A stretch of 64,000 nt of DNA. It comes from Amanita rubescens (taxonomy: Eukaryota > Basidiomycota > Agaricomycetes > Agaricales > Amanitaceae). A program made the translations under genes and the position numbers. Positions 33,605-46,871 of this stretch are shown here, one piece after another (position 1 is the first letter of the stretch; the number at the start of each line of letters is the position of its first letter). The notes under the pieces were generated by a model, which was not told where the DNA came from, did not search any database, and saw only the letters and a list, made by a program, of their open reading frames with translations. Location: NCBI GenBank assembly GCA_015039365.1, contig WION01000074.1:1-64000 (forward strand), given 5' to 3'.

Positions 33605-35109
33605 CTTTTGTGCACCTGATCAGCCCATCAAAACCCTCTTATTAGACAGGGAGGTCGTGATAGCCTCCTTTTTTAGTAAGAGGGCGAAAATGGCTTAATA
33701 GGCTTGGGTGAATAAAAGTACCAAATAAAAGACTTGGAATTGTGCTAAGTCCACTTTCCCACACCTAAAAATGAAACTTATTACCATTTCTGGAAGGTGG
33801 GGGATGTTTACACATGTTATGACATGGGAAAAGGGCATAATTGCCTTATTTGGTAAGATAGCCAGGGTCAAATTTCCTAAAAAGGAAAGTAAATTATAAA
33901 TTCACCAGATGCCATATAAGGCAAAGAAATGTATGTCAGGGTCGAATTTCCTAAAAAGGAAATGATGATGTAATCTCAGGGTCAATCAATTGTGTAGCCT
34001 TGGTCAGTGGCTTTCTAAATGTGGTTGTATGACAGTGTTTGGTGTTGATTTCATTGAGATATCCACTGATTGATTTTCAGGGTCGAATTTCCTAAAAAGG
34101 AAATGATGACATAATCTCAGGGTCAATAAATTGTGTAGCCTTGGTCAGTGGCTTTCTAAATGTGGTTGTATGACAATATTTGACACTGATTTCATTGAGA
34201 TATTCACCAATTGTTTTTCAGGGTCAAATTTCTAAAAAAGGAAATTGATAATGTAATGTGCGCTTTAGGATCCAGTGGCGCATTTCCAAAAATGGAAAGA
34301 GCGCACTTTGGACTTGCCATTTTGGGACATATCTGCTCACTGTTGGTGATGATGAGCAGAAAGAAATTGCAATATCTCCCTTAATACTGAATGTTTTTGT
34401 GGCGCACTTTTTGGAACATATTCCTTATATGTATATGCACCTATCCACTATGTTAGAATGTAAAAAATGCGAGTGGTTTCTGTCAGAATGCAACATGTCT
34501 TGCTCACTGTTGTCCACAGTGAGGAGCAAGAAATGACAATATCTCCACCAATACTGGTTATTTGTGTGGCGCTTTTTTTCGGATGTCCCCATTAGGCATA
34601 TAGAAAGGTAGTTGGCATGTTAGAATGCAAATTCTATGGACCAATCATGCCAAAATGAAATTGGTGTGCTCATTGTCTGCCACGATGAGCAGCCATATCT
34701 CCACCAAAACAAGATCTTTCTGTGGCACCTTTTTAGATCTTGATTTCCTATGATAACAGAGTGTCATTCAGGGTGTCTGGAAGCACAGTTCCCTGCTGAT
34801 TAATGTGTAATTTTAAGTTTCATGATAAAAGTCTGAACATGATACAGAAACAGTGGCTGACAACTTGACATGTCAGGAAGAATGGGACATTCCACTCAAT
34901 CTTGCCTAAGGATCCTCTGTTGAGACCCTCCCAATGTTTATCTTTGTTATATGTGATTGCAAATCAAAAGAAGCACCACAGGGAGATCTTGTTTTGGTGG
35001 AGATATGGCTGCTCATCATGGCAGACAGTGAGCACACCAATTTCATTTGTGGCATGATTGGTCCATAGAATTTGCATTCTGACATGCCAAATGGGTAACT
35101 CTCCATAAC

Positions 35110-35881
35110 GTCTACAGCAATAAATTACCTTCCAAATGCCTTAAGCGAGGTTAGCCGAATTACGTGTTTGCCAAATGGGTCAGAGCCATCATCGGACTTC
35201 AAAAAACGACCTCTTTCAAACCTTAAGTCTGGAGACCCCCCCACACCCCCCCAACCAGAGCTAAGCGAGCGTTTCTAGACGTTAAGCGAGCTTTGTCAGC
35301 ACATTTCATCGCCCGCAACGAAGGACGATCTCGCTTATGACTGCAACCCTTACTTATCTTATCTCCAGCCTTGTCCCTGTCCCCGCCACACCTGCGACGC
35401 TGGAAAGAGAGAGACGATATAACGGCTCATCATTTATGTTTGGGTATGGGGGTCCGGCAGTGAGTGTTCAATAGTCATCCTCCAGTGCCTCCTGTTTGAT
35501 TTTTTCCCTGCAGCACGCGCCACCGGCATTGAGAAACGAGGCGCCTCATGGTCGGATCTCACCCGCCGACTGCCCAGCCAACTTCCGCAGACTATAAAGT
35601 TTTGGAATAGCCCAACTGCTCAGAAGGACAACCAGTAAGTATCGGAACTAATCTTGCTATTGTTTTGACCTCATCTCTCTGCAGCACGAGTCAGTTCCAT
35701 CGGAGAACGAGGCGCCTCATGCTTCGGTCATTCTGCCTTGCTGGGCGGTGACCGCAGAGTATGATCTTTTGGAATATTGCGGGGTGTTCAACTATAAGAG
35801 ATGCAAGGATTTCCATGTTTCGTCTTCATCTTCTACTTCTCAATTTCGTTGCTCTTATCTATTCAGTCACTCGTTTATACC
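35110..35881. other. 5' region of the Harbinger element
   Basis: Contains short direct repeats ACGAGGCGCCTCATG (about 35538 and 35708) with GCAGCACG upstream of each, possibly leader exons or protein-binding sites. A pyrimidine-rich stretch with TCTTCATCTTCTACTTC runs up to the partner-gene ATG. Confidence 0.4.
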
Positions 35882-37540
35882 ATGTATCCTGATTCTCCCC
35901 ATCCTGTCGCTCAACAAGAATTTGCAACTGATGCCAACGGCGTCAATTATTCACGTTATGGCTTGAACGCCCCTTGGGTTCCCATCTGCCCTCAGCTTTT
36001 ACCAGCTGGTGGTGGTGGCCTTAACGTATCGGTATGTCATTTTCTTTTGTTTCGGCCATTGTTGATCCCTTTTTGTAGCTTCCCAGTTTTCGCGATACTT
36101 TTGCTACTACTAATGGAGGTATTCCGGGATGCCCACCTTTCTCCGAAAATGGCTGGGTAGGTCGTTACTTCAGATATACTATGTGCAAGTCTCTGAGTAC
36201 TGAATAGCCTCAGGCTGATCCCCCGGCACTTCCGTCATCTTCTGCCCCTCCTGTTCGCGACCATGCCCTTGCAAATCCAATCCCAGATAACGATAGTTTC
36301 AATTTACCCCCTCACCATAAGATCCTACCAACTGTTGCTCAGCCAAGCCCCAAGACTGCTGGATCGCGACGTCCCCTCCCTGATAAGGCACATGGCAAAC
36401 AGCGGGCCACAGATACCGGTGCGATCGCTCTGAAGAACTTAAAGAGGAAGGGTGGCCCATCACTGCCCCTGAGTCAGCCTGATGCAAAGCGCCCACGTCA
36501 TGGCGGCCGCGCCACTGGTGCAGCAAACTACTCCGCTGAGGATGTAGAAGCTCTTCTCAATATCCTCGAGACCGAGCTTCCGCTTGGTGGTCATGCATGG
36601 AATTCTGCTGCAGATGACTTCAACAACTGGGCAGCTGATAACGGACGGCCATCACGCACCGTGAAATCACTTGAACTCAAGTTCAAGCAAGTACGTCACT
36701 TAAATGATGTTGTATTATTTCCTCTCAACGATTCTGTAGCTTGTCAAGACCTTAAAACCAACTGGCGATGCTGAGTGCCCGCCGCATATCCAACGCGCTC
36801 ACCAGATCGATGATCTTATGAATGACAAAGCTGGATCCCGTGATCTTGATGATGCAGATATCATCGATGTTGACAACGACAATCATGAAGAGTCTGATGA
36901 TGAGCTGCCGACAACTCAGCGTGTTTCCAAGGTGAAATCCGAGACAGCACCTGGGCCTGTTGCACGCCGTGTTGCTTCTGATAAACTTAGTACTTCCACG
37001 ACCACTGGCTCTCGTAATACAAGCCGTAATCTTTTGACGGGTATCCAGGAGGCTCTCACTCCAAGTGCACGTAATGCTCGGGATGAGGGGCATTCTGTCA
37101 CTCTTCTGCAATCCCAGCAGATGTTCACACTCTCTAGCCAGCTCCGAGAAGCCCACCGGCAGTTAGATGTAATGCGACGGGAACTTGCTCAGGCTGAGCG
37201 TCAATGCAACAAGGCCGAGCGCCGTGCAGATCGAGCAGAGATGATGAATATGATCAGAAGCTCCCGCCGTCGCTCTCGATCCTCAGCTCATTCTCCTCGC
37301 TCACGGCGTCCTCAATACCGCCATGATGTCCATTATGGTGATGGAGGTCACTCTGTACAGTGGGCCCACTCTGACGATGGTGATCTTGGCCGAAATGATA
37401 GTCCTGGTACACGTCGTATTGTTACCGCTGTCACAGACAGTGAGGAGGAACGTCAGACTGCATCATCGTCTACCTCTACTAACTCTAAGGCCACTTCCGA
37501 TAAACCTCTTGCAGCGAGTCAACTCAGCTTTGAAGTCTAG
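35882..37540 (+). CDS. MYB/SANT-like (DUF6818-type) Harbinger partner protein (503 aa)
   Basis: Second protein of PIF/Harbinger elements; in characterised members it helps bring transposase to the nucleus and to the element ends. Exons 35882-36031, 36079-36156, 36208-36690 and 36740-37540, all phase 0, total 1512 nt. A Pro-rich N terminus is followed by a basic stretch (KRKGG, about residue 180), then the MYB/SANT-like core YSAEDVEALLNILETELPLG with HAWNSAADDFNNWA, ending KPTGDAECPPHIQRAH after intron 3. An acidic segment precedes a predicted coiled coil (LSSQLREAHRQLDVMRRELA, about residues 370-400), then an Arg/Ser-rich tail. It is intact although the transposase is broken. Minus-strand transposase lies tail-to-tail, 212 bp away. 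Confidence 0.85.
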
Positions 37541-37751
37541 TTTCATAGCCTGATTGTCGGTCCTTCTTTATCTTGTCCTCAGATCTCTCCACTCCTTGAT
37601 CACTGCCACTATGAGTCTACAATACCAGCCCCCACTCCTCGTATACTGTGACTACTTTGATACACTATCATATTGTTCCTATTGTCCAGGATTGTTTATA
37701 CCCAATGTGGCTAATCAATACTATCTCTTAATGACTACAGGGAACCCGGAA
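37541..37751. other. Intergenic spacer between convergent Harbinger genes
   Basis: Short spacer holding both 3' ends; AT-rich, with TACTATCTCTTAATG. No separate feature. Confidence 0.4.
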
Positions 37752-38878
37752 CTAAGTATCAGATACAACAAGATGAAACCTTCTAACACGATCATTTCGG
37801 CGTTGATCAGCAAAAAGCATGCCCTTGAAACTATTCCATAACTCTTCCTGTTCTCCTTCCCTCCAGATTGGCTCATATACAGAGCGGATTTGGTTGTACC
37901 CTATTGTACGAGAACGGAGGTTGTATAACCTCACAACAGTCTCCAAGAGATCTCCACGTGCTTCAGTGTAATTGATAGGAAGAGGAACACATAGACGTCC
38001 AAAGGAGCCTTGGATGGCTCTCATACCCCATTCAGCTGTCTGACGATATGAAAGAAGCTGCCGATCAAATCTCATAGCCTCCTCACGCTCATCGCTATCC
38101 CTTGGCAACCGTGTTCCAGATTTCATTGGAGCTTTAATCCTGCCAAGAATTTGATCAGTACCACGTGGAAATGCAGTATCAGTGACCAAATAGTAGTCAG
38201 GAGGAGTTGTTGTCCGTAAGCGTTCAAAAATTGGTTTCGCAACACGAGAATCATGCCAACTGCCAGGACAGTTGAGGTTGCAGGCAATGATGTCACCTAT
38301 ATAAGAGTTGGTAGTTCAAGAAGTTAGTTACAATGTTCAATGGACTGCAACACGAAGATTTAATTGTGAATTAACATACCTCTCGAATCAAATGCGAAAA
38401 CACTACTTATAAAATGACCTTGTAGCCAGCCATTGAAGGTTGCATTCTCAATTTCTTGTTCACGAGATTGTTGAACAGGTAAATTCAAACCATCCATTGA
38501 GCCGAATGCACCTGTAAGAAGTGGGTGGCGTACACAAATACGTGCATTGTTTTCTTGAAATTCGTCACCTTGAGGCCATTCAACTCAAGCAATATGCATC
38601 TCCCGAAGTGTGATGAGTAGAATTTGGAGCGAGAATTGAATGTATCGTGTGACTGTGGAGGGAATGAGGGCGAAAATCTCACAAAGTGATACATCATGCA
38701 TTGTAGAGTTTAGGTGGTGTAATATAAGTCCCAAAGCACCACGAGCATCAAGAGATCGGCGGCTTAGGCGTGGTGCAGCTGTCGATGGAGCATCAGCTCG
38801 TGGGATGGGCATGGAATTCCACCGCTCCTCAAATCCGGAGGAGAGGATCAAATCAAACGTAGCAACATCGAAGCCCAT
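37752..38878 (-). pseudogene. PIF/Harbinger transposase (DDE_Tnp_4 type), C-terminal part
   Basis: Continues directly from the N-terminal piece at 49196-49582 once the hAT element is removed (reading ...RAFITT-MGFDVATFDLIL...). The first segment (38878-38585) has the family block FEERWNSMPIPRADAP and SLCEIFALIPSTVTRY. A TGA stands in frame at about 38591-38593 (reading IA-stop-VEWPQ), where a CGA codon would restore it. Past this stop the frame continues with RHPLLTGAFGSMDGLNLPV; an intron (about 38297-38382) follows the FDSR codons, then CNLNCPGSWHDSRV, LVTDTAFPRGTDQI and TAEWGMRAIQGSFGRL. The D-D-E catalytic set (MDG, WHD, AEWG) is still visible. Two lesions, the stop and the hAT insertion, make it non-functional. 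Confidence 0.85.
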
Positions 38879-39160
38879 TGTAGTAATTAGTGTTTACAGG
38901 TCAGGTCCGGTCCGGTTTTTTTCCCAAATTTGGAAAAACCGTGACCGTAACCGGTCACTTAACGACCCCCAAATCTAGTAACCATGACCGAACCAGTTGT
39001 AACCGGTTATGACTGGTCCGGTCAGCCTCACATAACCGGTTATGACCGGTTGTAACTGCAAATATGTAGTGGTAATCGGTGGATGGAATGGATTATTATT
39101 TGTGTAACTAACTTAGTACGCTACTGGGTCTACTATTCAAAAACTAAGTACTATGGGTAG

Positions 39161-40571
39161 CTATGCTAGTAATCTAGTGTAATCCTCTATGTCGGAATCA
39201 CTGTCTGGCTCAAATAGTAAGAATTGCTCATCCTCCTTGTCCCACACCTTAGCCTCACCGTCAGCCTGTAATAAGTCGCTGTACTCGTTGATGGCAATCT
39301 CATCAACTGCACTCGAGTTTACAGCTGCCCAATCCACAATGCTACCCTGCCACGCTGACTTCATAACGAGAAGTTGCTCCAGTCGATCAGAGCCGAGGCG
39401 CACACGTCGTTCCGTGATAACTTGCTTGCTTGACGAAAACAAGCGTTCGCATGGAACGGACGACGCTTGACATGGTAGGATGTCGAGCGCCATCCGTGCA
39501 AGAGTCGGATAGGTCCGGGAATTATTCTAGAATGAGATATTAATTTAGTATGGTGCATATCTTCCGATAACTTACCTGCCACCATTCTACGACATTTGTG
39601 TCCCTCTCAACATCCTCCTCCACTGTCTTGAGGTAGCGTCTCACTTCCGCACCACAGGTTTCCGCACTATTCCCTTGTTTGAGCAACAACTTGCGGTGAC
39701 GGTCAAAATCCGACATAACGGAGTCATCGGCCTTTGCCGGGCGTGATTTGTGAGGAGGCGCCGTCCCTGTGCCTTGCGCTGGCTGACTTGCCCAGTAATG
39801 TTCAGCCTGTTTAAGCCACATATAAGGTATGTACGCAGTCTAATCAAATAGAACACACCGTTTTCTCAAACATTTCCGATGCTATATCCTGCCAGTTTTT
39901 TGCGTTTTCATTACCCGCCTCTCGCTCCCTGGCCTGCTCTTTTTCGCCACCCCAAGCCATCGTTATGTAGTCAAGTTTGTAATATGGGTGGAGGACTAGT
40001 ACCGTACCACGATTAGAAACCGCTGATAAGGAAAAAACAAAATAACTTACTGAGCGCGAGAATATATGCTGGCTTCTCGTCAAATTTGACATAATACTTC
40101 TTGAGTTTGTCAAGGCCGTCTTGGATTGCGGGGCGGTACACGGAAAAACGCTCGAATCCTGTTGATCCATCACGCTTTTTCTCCCAGCGTGTTTGAAGGT
40201 CTTCGATCAGCGGGAGCGCTTGCCATAGTGTTGCCTTGCTTTCAGACGAGAAAGCCTGCTGGACTCGATTTGCATCCTAGCAGTGATGTTAATACAATTG
40301 ACTAAAATGTAATCTAGTACTTACCGCAAGGATATCCCTGGCGTCCGCGATGCGGTGCCAATCATCCGCTGACAAGGCGAACGCAGTCCAAGGGATGTTT
40401 TTTATGGTGCGCCCATCCTTCCTGATGGTTGTGATAGGGCCGAACAAAGTGTCGGCGCAGTTTATGAAGAGAGTAATCGCCTGGTATGTAATTTAGTTGA
40501 AACATGTAACATGAGTGTATAATTACTTACGTTTTGCAGATCTAGAGATCTGTCAAGCATCGCAAATGCTG
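39161..40571 (-). pseudogene. hAT transposase, C-terminal part (downstream of the gypsy insertion)
   Basis: Several exons on the minus strand, continuing from 46872 across the retrotransposon: WG-TAFAMLDRSLDLQN, then segments with ERFSVYRPAIQDGLDKLKKY, LHPYYKLDYITMAW, AEHYWASQPA and, at the end, the hAT dimerisation domain LPCQASSVPCERLFSSSKQ with RRVRLGSDRLEQL (39493-39161), and an acidic tail. Short GT-AG introns separate them. No internal stop was found in the pieces I could follow, so before the gypsy insertion the gene may have been functional. Confidence 0.85.
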
Positions 40572-40576
40572 TTCCC

Positions 40577-40835
40577 TGTAACGGTCGAGATTTCATTTTT
40601 ATTTTATTTCATTTTCTTTTCTTTTAGTTACAAGAAATTCCCACGCTTACCTAAGAATTCCGCGGAACGACGGCGTGAGAGTAACGAGTCCGAGTATATA
40701 TACCTGAACGCTAGTTACATGTCCCCTAGTCTTATGATTGTTTCTGTCGTCCATAGACGCAATCTTATTCTCATTTCCCATCCGCGTTTCTAGTCTCGAG
40801 TGTCCTAGTGATTGTGTCGGGATTACCTCCTAACA
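40577..40835 (+). repeat. 5' LTR of the young gypsy element
   Basis: Starts TGTAACGGTCG, ends ACCTCCTAACA. TATATATA at 40695-40702 is placed 33 bp before AGTCTTATGATT (40728-40739), the likely start of R (see primer-binding site). Confidence 0.95.
40728..40739 (+). promoter_or_regulatory. Putative transcript 5' end and self-primer
   Basis: AGTCTTATGATT is exactly complementary to 40837-40848, just after the LTR, and begins about 33 bp from the TATA box. This fits the Tf1/sushi-type self-priming arrangement. The start site is inferred, not mapped. Confidence 0.65.
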
Positions 40836-40836
40836 A

Positions 40837-40848
40837 AATCATAAGACT
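40837..40848 (+). other. Primer-binding site, self-complementary type
   Basis: AATCATAAGACT, one base after the LTR; 12-nt perfect complement to the presumed RNA 5' end. I recognised no tRNA 3' end complement here. Confidence 0.65.
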
Positions 40849-41144
40849 CTTAACACTACCACACTCGTTCGTCCGTCGTTGCCCACAACGGACGTACAAA
40901 TCATTCGACGGTCACTGTGCTTGATAGCACTAGTAGCCCACTTCAGATACACGTACCTCCTCACGCTGCATATCGCGCGTATCCACTACCGCTTGATAAA
41001 CCCGGACTCGAGGGTTAACGAGATAGAACAGGGACTGCTCTAAACTTAGAGTTGCAGACCTTGTAAAACTACGATTCGTTCGAGTTTGGGCGTACCTATA
41101 CGATCCATAGGAGAAGACGAACTAGAACCAAACGAACAGTATAA

Positions 41145-42533
<1,389 letters not shown>

Positions 42534-42712
42534 ACGTATCTCCAACGATACTGACCGAAGAACGTTATGTTACTACCCCTGATGTACAATACGAAGATTC
42601 GAAACTGAATATCGATTGCATTATGTATGAACTCAGGGAATTGGAGCATAAATAGAGGAACAAAAAGATAACAACAAAAAAAGACAAATTAGAAACGTGG
42701 AAAGGACCGTGG

Positions 42713-45700
42713 ATGGTGAGAAGGGTGTGGGAACAACCAGAAGAGATAGCGGTGCAAAGCCTGAAACAATGGGTGCATAAAACGAGAGAAAGAGAAGCGA
42801 CAGCGGAGACGGTGAATGCGTTGAACGGAATGACGGAAAAAAATGCCTTATGGCATTTGCAAAATTTAAAGATGAAGGAACGTTATGTGAGGGGGAGAGG
42901 AAAGAACCAGATAACAGTCAGCGGCGTGATCACCACGCTTGATACCTTTCAGAGACATAAAGTAGAGATACTCGTCGACTCGGGGTGCACGGGCTCTTGT
43001 ATTAACGAAAAATTTGTACGACAACACAATCTTAATACACGCCGCCTAGACCGACCCATCCCCGTCTACAACGCCGACGGCACGCCGAACTTGGGAGGAG
43101 CGTTAAAGGAGATGGTACAATTAAAACTGCAAGTAGGGACTCACTACGAAGTGTTCGAATTCGGCGTATCTGCGCTCGGAAAGCTTGACATATACTTAGG
43201 ACACGATTGGTTAAGACACCATAATCCGATCGTGAACTGGAAGACGGGCTCACTCCTTATGAAAAATTGCCCAGGTACATGCCACGTAGAAGGAGAGGAT
43301 GACGACGCTATAGACACTGAGGGCAATGACGAGACCAGTGGAACACATGAATGGGAAGAGGGAGATAGATTGTTGGCGGTAATGGAGAACGAAGAGACGA
43401 GTTGGGGAATAAGAGCTCACGCAACCACGGCGACTGAAATAGCGGTAGCAAATCAAGTAAAACGCGATGTGAAAGATATCGTACCCGCTCATTATTTAAG
43501 TCACCGAGAAGTGTTTGACAAGGAGACGTTTGACGAATTACCAAAACGAGGAAGATGGGATCATGCGATCGAGTTGGTACCTGGCGCCCAAGCAGTGGAT
43601 TGTAAAATCTACCCACTGAATAAAGAGGAACAAGGGCAATTAGATGCGTTCCTGAAAGATAACCTAGAAACAGGGCGGATAAGAACCAGCAAATCCCCGA
43701 TGGCATCGCCGTTCTTCTTCATTAAAAAGAAGGATGGAAAGTTGAGGCCGGTACAAGATTACCGAAAACTGAACGAGATGACGATAAAGAACAGATATCC
43801 GTTACCACTGATATCTGAACTAGTAGATCAACTTAGTCACGCAAAAATATTCTCGAAGATGGACATCCGATGGGGGTACAATAACATACGGATAAAGGAA
43901 GGAGATGAGTGGAAGGCGGCATTCAGAACGAATAGAGGGTTGTTTGAGCCATTAGTGATGTTCTTTGGACTCACGAATTCACCGGCAACCTTTCAAACAA
44001 TGATGAATGACATATTTAGAGAGGAAATAGCGGAAGGATGGGTGGTGATATACATGGATGACATATTGGTGTACTCTAAAGATGAAGAGACGCATAAACT
44101 GCATGTGAATCGAATCTTAGAGAAATTAAAGCGGTACAAATTGTCGTTAAAAGCAGAGAAATGTTGGTTCGATCAAAAGACGATTGAATTCCTCGGATTG
44201 ATAATATCACACGACTCTATACGCATGGATAAAGCCAAAGTACGAGCGATATTGGATTGGCCCAGACCTACAAATAAACGAGAACTACAACAATTCTTAG
44301 GATTCGTAAACTTTTATCGGCGATTCATACGAGGGTTTGCAAAAATAGCTAAATCTCTCACACGACTGACGGGGAAAGAAGGATGGATGTGGACGGTACT
44401 ACAGGAGGAAGCGTTTATAGGATTGAAGATGAGAGTAGGGGAAGAAGTGGTACTGGCGATACCGTCAGACAAAGGAAAATATCGAGTAGAAACGGACGCA
44501 TCGGACTTTGCCATGGGAGCGGTATTATCTCAACAACAAGAGGATGGCACGTGGAGACCAGTAGCGTTCATCTCAAAGTCATTAAATCCCGCTGAAAGAA
44601 ATTATGAAGTGTACGATAAGGAGCTGTTGGCGGTCATGCATGCCTTATACGAATGGTCTCACTATTTGAAGGGAACGGAAGAACAGATTGAGATTCTAAC
44701 CGATCACCAAAATCTCACTTATTTCCGAAAACCTCAAAACATCAATCGAAGACAGGCGCGATGGGTGCTGGATCTACAGGAATACAACTTCGTCCTAAAG
44801 CACAGACCCGGAAAAACCAACACCAAGGCCGACGCCCTATCTCGCAGAGCGGATCACGACAAGGGAGAAACGGATAACGAAGGGACGACATTGTTGAAAA
44901 AAGAGTATTTTATACGAGTATGGGAAGAAGGAGACGATCTACATAAAATGGAAAATGAATTAAGAAAGATAAATCAGAGGCAATGGGAGGAGAAGGTCAA
45001 GAGAGCGGTGGAGAATAAAGAAGATGGGTGGCGAGTAAGAGAAGGAGGATTGGTGACGTGGCAAGAAAGAGTATATATCCCAAAGGTCCAAAAACTGCGA
45101 GAACAATTCATCGCGGAACATCATCGCTGGGGACATTCGGGAGTAGATAAAACGATTGAATTGATGCTACGAAACTATTGGTGGCCGGGGATGAGGAGAG
45201 ATGTGGAAGACTATGTACGCAGTTGCCGAACCTGTCAGACAGTGAAACCGGACCGACAAAAGAAGGCGGCGCCCCTCCACCCCAACGAAGTACCTAAAGG
45301 ACCGTGGAGCGTCATATCCGTAGACATGATTGGACCGTTACCTGAATCCAAAGGGTTCAACGCGATACTTGTAGTAGTGGACCGGTTCACTAAGAAGGCA
45401 TATTTCATACCCACGAATACGACACTGTCGAGTGAAGGAGTAGCGGTACTATTTCGAGATCATGTTTTCAGAGAACACGGGATACCGGAGAAAGTAATTA
45501 GTGATAGAGGACCACAGTTCGTATCAAAATTCATGAAGGAATTATACCACGTACTCCGGATCAAAGCCAACCCTTCGACGGCATACCACCCTCAAACTGA
45601 TGGACAGACCGAACGAGTAAATCAGGAGGTAAAAGAATTCCTGACGATGTTCGTAAATCATCAACAAGACGATTGGAGTGATTGGCTGGCGGTAGCCCAA

Positions 45701-46612
45701 TTCTGCCATAACGATCGAGTGCACTCGGCAACGGGATTCTCTCCCTTCTTCTTGAATAACGGGCGAAATCCTAATAAAGGGCTCGAATTGACGGTAGAAA
45801 GGAAGGTGCAGGCGGTAGACGAATGGGTTGATCGACTGGTGGAAGCATGCGATCAAGCACGACGAGGACTGAATAGAGCGGCGGAAAATATGCGAAAACA
45901 ATATGATAAAAAGAGAAAACCGACACGAGATTATCGAAAGGGAGATAAAGTATACATTAGCGCGCAAAACCTCCCTACGCTACGAGTGACAAAGAAGTTG
46001 GAAGGGAAGTTCGTGGGACCTTACGAAGTAATAGAGAAAGTGGGATTGGCGGCTTATCGGGTTAAGATACCGGCATCCTGGAAAATCTATAACGTCTTCA
46101 ATGAAGTATTATTGAAACCCCATACACCGGCCAAATTCCCGAAACAGAAAATACAAGAAAAAGAATGGGATAAGAAGAAAGAGGAGGATTACACGAAGAG
46201 AGACGAAGAGTTTGAAGTGGAAGAAGTGATCGATAGTAGACAGAGGATGCAGAAAGGAAGTCGGACGGGGAGATTGGAATATTTAGTGAAGTGGAAAGGA
46301 TACCCAAATGAGGAAGCGACATGGGAACCAGCGGACAACCTCGAAAACGCCCACCGCAAGGTCCAGGCATTTCATAAGAAGAAACCGAGCGCGCCAAGAC
46401 CGCTAGCGATGCCCGCCAAGTTTTTCCAAAGGTATCATAACTATACTGATCCATCGGTTCCTCGACGTCTATTTGGATGGGAAGACGGAAAGTTCGACGA
46501 AGGGTATCTAAAGAACATGAATAAGAAGTGGGCCGAGTGGAAACATATGCGGAAGATGGCAGATGAGGATGATGATTCTCGGGACGAGAATCTTGAAGAG
46601 GGGGTGATGTAA
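42713..46612 (+). CDS. Gypsy Pol: protease, RT, RNase H, integrase, chromodomain (1299 aa)
   Basis: Order PR-RT-RH-IN identifies Ty3/gypsy. Aspartic protease DSGCTG (residue 89), RT core YMDD (447-450), RNase H ETDAS (about 594), integrase zinc finger HHRWGHSG...CRTCQ (about 802-842), catalytic VDM, SDRGPQF and DGQTERVNQ (about 870, 931 and 965), GPY motif KFVGPYEV and a C-terminal chromodomain EYLVKWKGYPNEEATWEP (about 1187-1204), which can direct integration to marked chromatin in related elements. No lesion seen. The pol frame opens only at 42656, about 120 nt past the gag stop. Its TAA (46610-46612) is inside the 3' LTR, whose first bases TGTAA supply it. Confidence 0.96.
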   Translation: MVRRVWEQPEEIAVQSLKQWVHKTREREATAETVNALNGMTEKNALWHLQNLKMKERYVRGRGKNQITVSGVITTLDTFQRHKVEILVDSGCTGSCINEKFVRQHNLNTRRLDRPIPVYNADGTPNLGGALKEMVQLKLQVGTHYEVFEFGVSALGKLDIYLGHDWLRHHNPIVNWKTGSLLMKNCPGTCHVEGEDDDAIDTEGNDETSGTHEWEEGDRLLAVMENEETSWGIRAHATTATEIAVANQVKRDVKDIVPAHYLSHREVFDKETFDELPKRGRWDHAIELVPGAQAVDCKIYPLNKEEQGQLDAFLKDNLETGRIRTSKSPMASPFFFIKKKDGKLRPVQDYRKLNEMTIKNRYPLPLISELVDQLSHAKIFSKMDIRWGYNNIRIKEGDEWKAAFRTNRGLFEPLVMFFGLTNSPATFQTMMNDIFREEIAEGWVVIYMDDILVYSKDEETHKLHVNRILEKLKRYKLSLKAEKCWFDQKTIEFLGLIISHDSIRMDKAKVRAILDWPRPTNKRELQQFLGFVNFYRRFIRGFAKIAKSLTRLTGKEGWMWTVLQEEAFIGLKMRVGEEVVLAIPSDKGKYRVETDASDFAMGAVLSQQQEDGTWRPVAFISKSLNPAERNYEVYDKELLAVMHALYEWSHYLKGTEEQIEILTDHQNLTYFRKPQNINRRQARWVLDLQEYNFVLKHRPGKTNTKADALSRRADHDKGETDNEGTTLLKKEYFIRVWEEGDDLHKMENELRKINQRQWEEKVKRAVENKEDGWRVREGGLVTWQERVYIPKVQKLREQFIAEHHRWGHSGVDKTIELMLRNYWWPGMRRDVEDYVRSCRTCQTVKPDRQKKAAPLHPNEVPKGPWSVISVDMIGPLPESKGFNAILVVVDRFTKKAYFIPTNTTLSSEGVAVLFRDHVFREHGIPEKVISDRGPQFVSKFMKELYHVLRIKANPSTAYHPQTDGQTERVNQEVKEFLTMFVNHQQDDWSDWLAVAQFCHNDRVHSATGFSPFFLNNGRNPNKGLELTVERKVQAVDEWVDRLVEACDQARRGLNRAAENMRKQYDKKRKPTRDYRKGDKVYISAQNLPTLRVTKKLEGKFVGPYEVIEKVGLAAYRVKIPASWKIYNVFNEVLLKPHTPAKFPKQKIQEKEWDKKKEEDYTKRDEEFEVEEVIDSRQRMQKGSRTGRLEYLVKWKGYPNEEATWEPADNLENAHRKVQAFHKKKPSAPRPLAMPAKFFQRYHNYTDPSVPRRLFGWEDGKFDEGYLKNMNKKWAEWKHMRKMADEDDDSRDENLEEGVM

Positions 46613-46866
46613 CGGTCGAGATTTCATTTTTATTTTATTTCATTTTCTTTTCTTTTAGTTACAAGAAATTCCCACGCTTACCTAAGAATTCCGCGGAACG
46701 ACGGCGTGAGAGTAACGAGTCCGAGTATATATACCTGAACGCTAGTTACATGTCCCCTAGTCTTATGATTGTTTCTGTCGTCCATAGACGCAATCTTATT
46801 CTCATTTCCCATCCGCGTTTCTAGTCTCGAGTGTCCTAGTGATTGTGTCGGGATTACCTCCTAACA
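46608..46866 (+). repeat. 3' LTR of the young gypsy element
   Basis: No difference from the 5' LTR found by eye. It is preceded by a purine tract, GAAGAGGGGGTGA, the likely plus-strand primer. Confidence 0.95.
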
Positions 46867-46871
46867 TTCCC

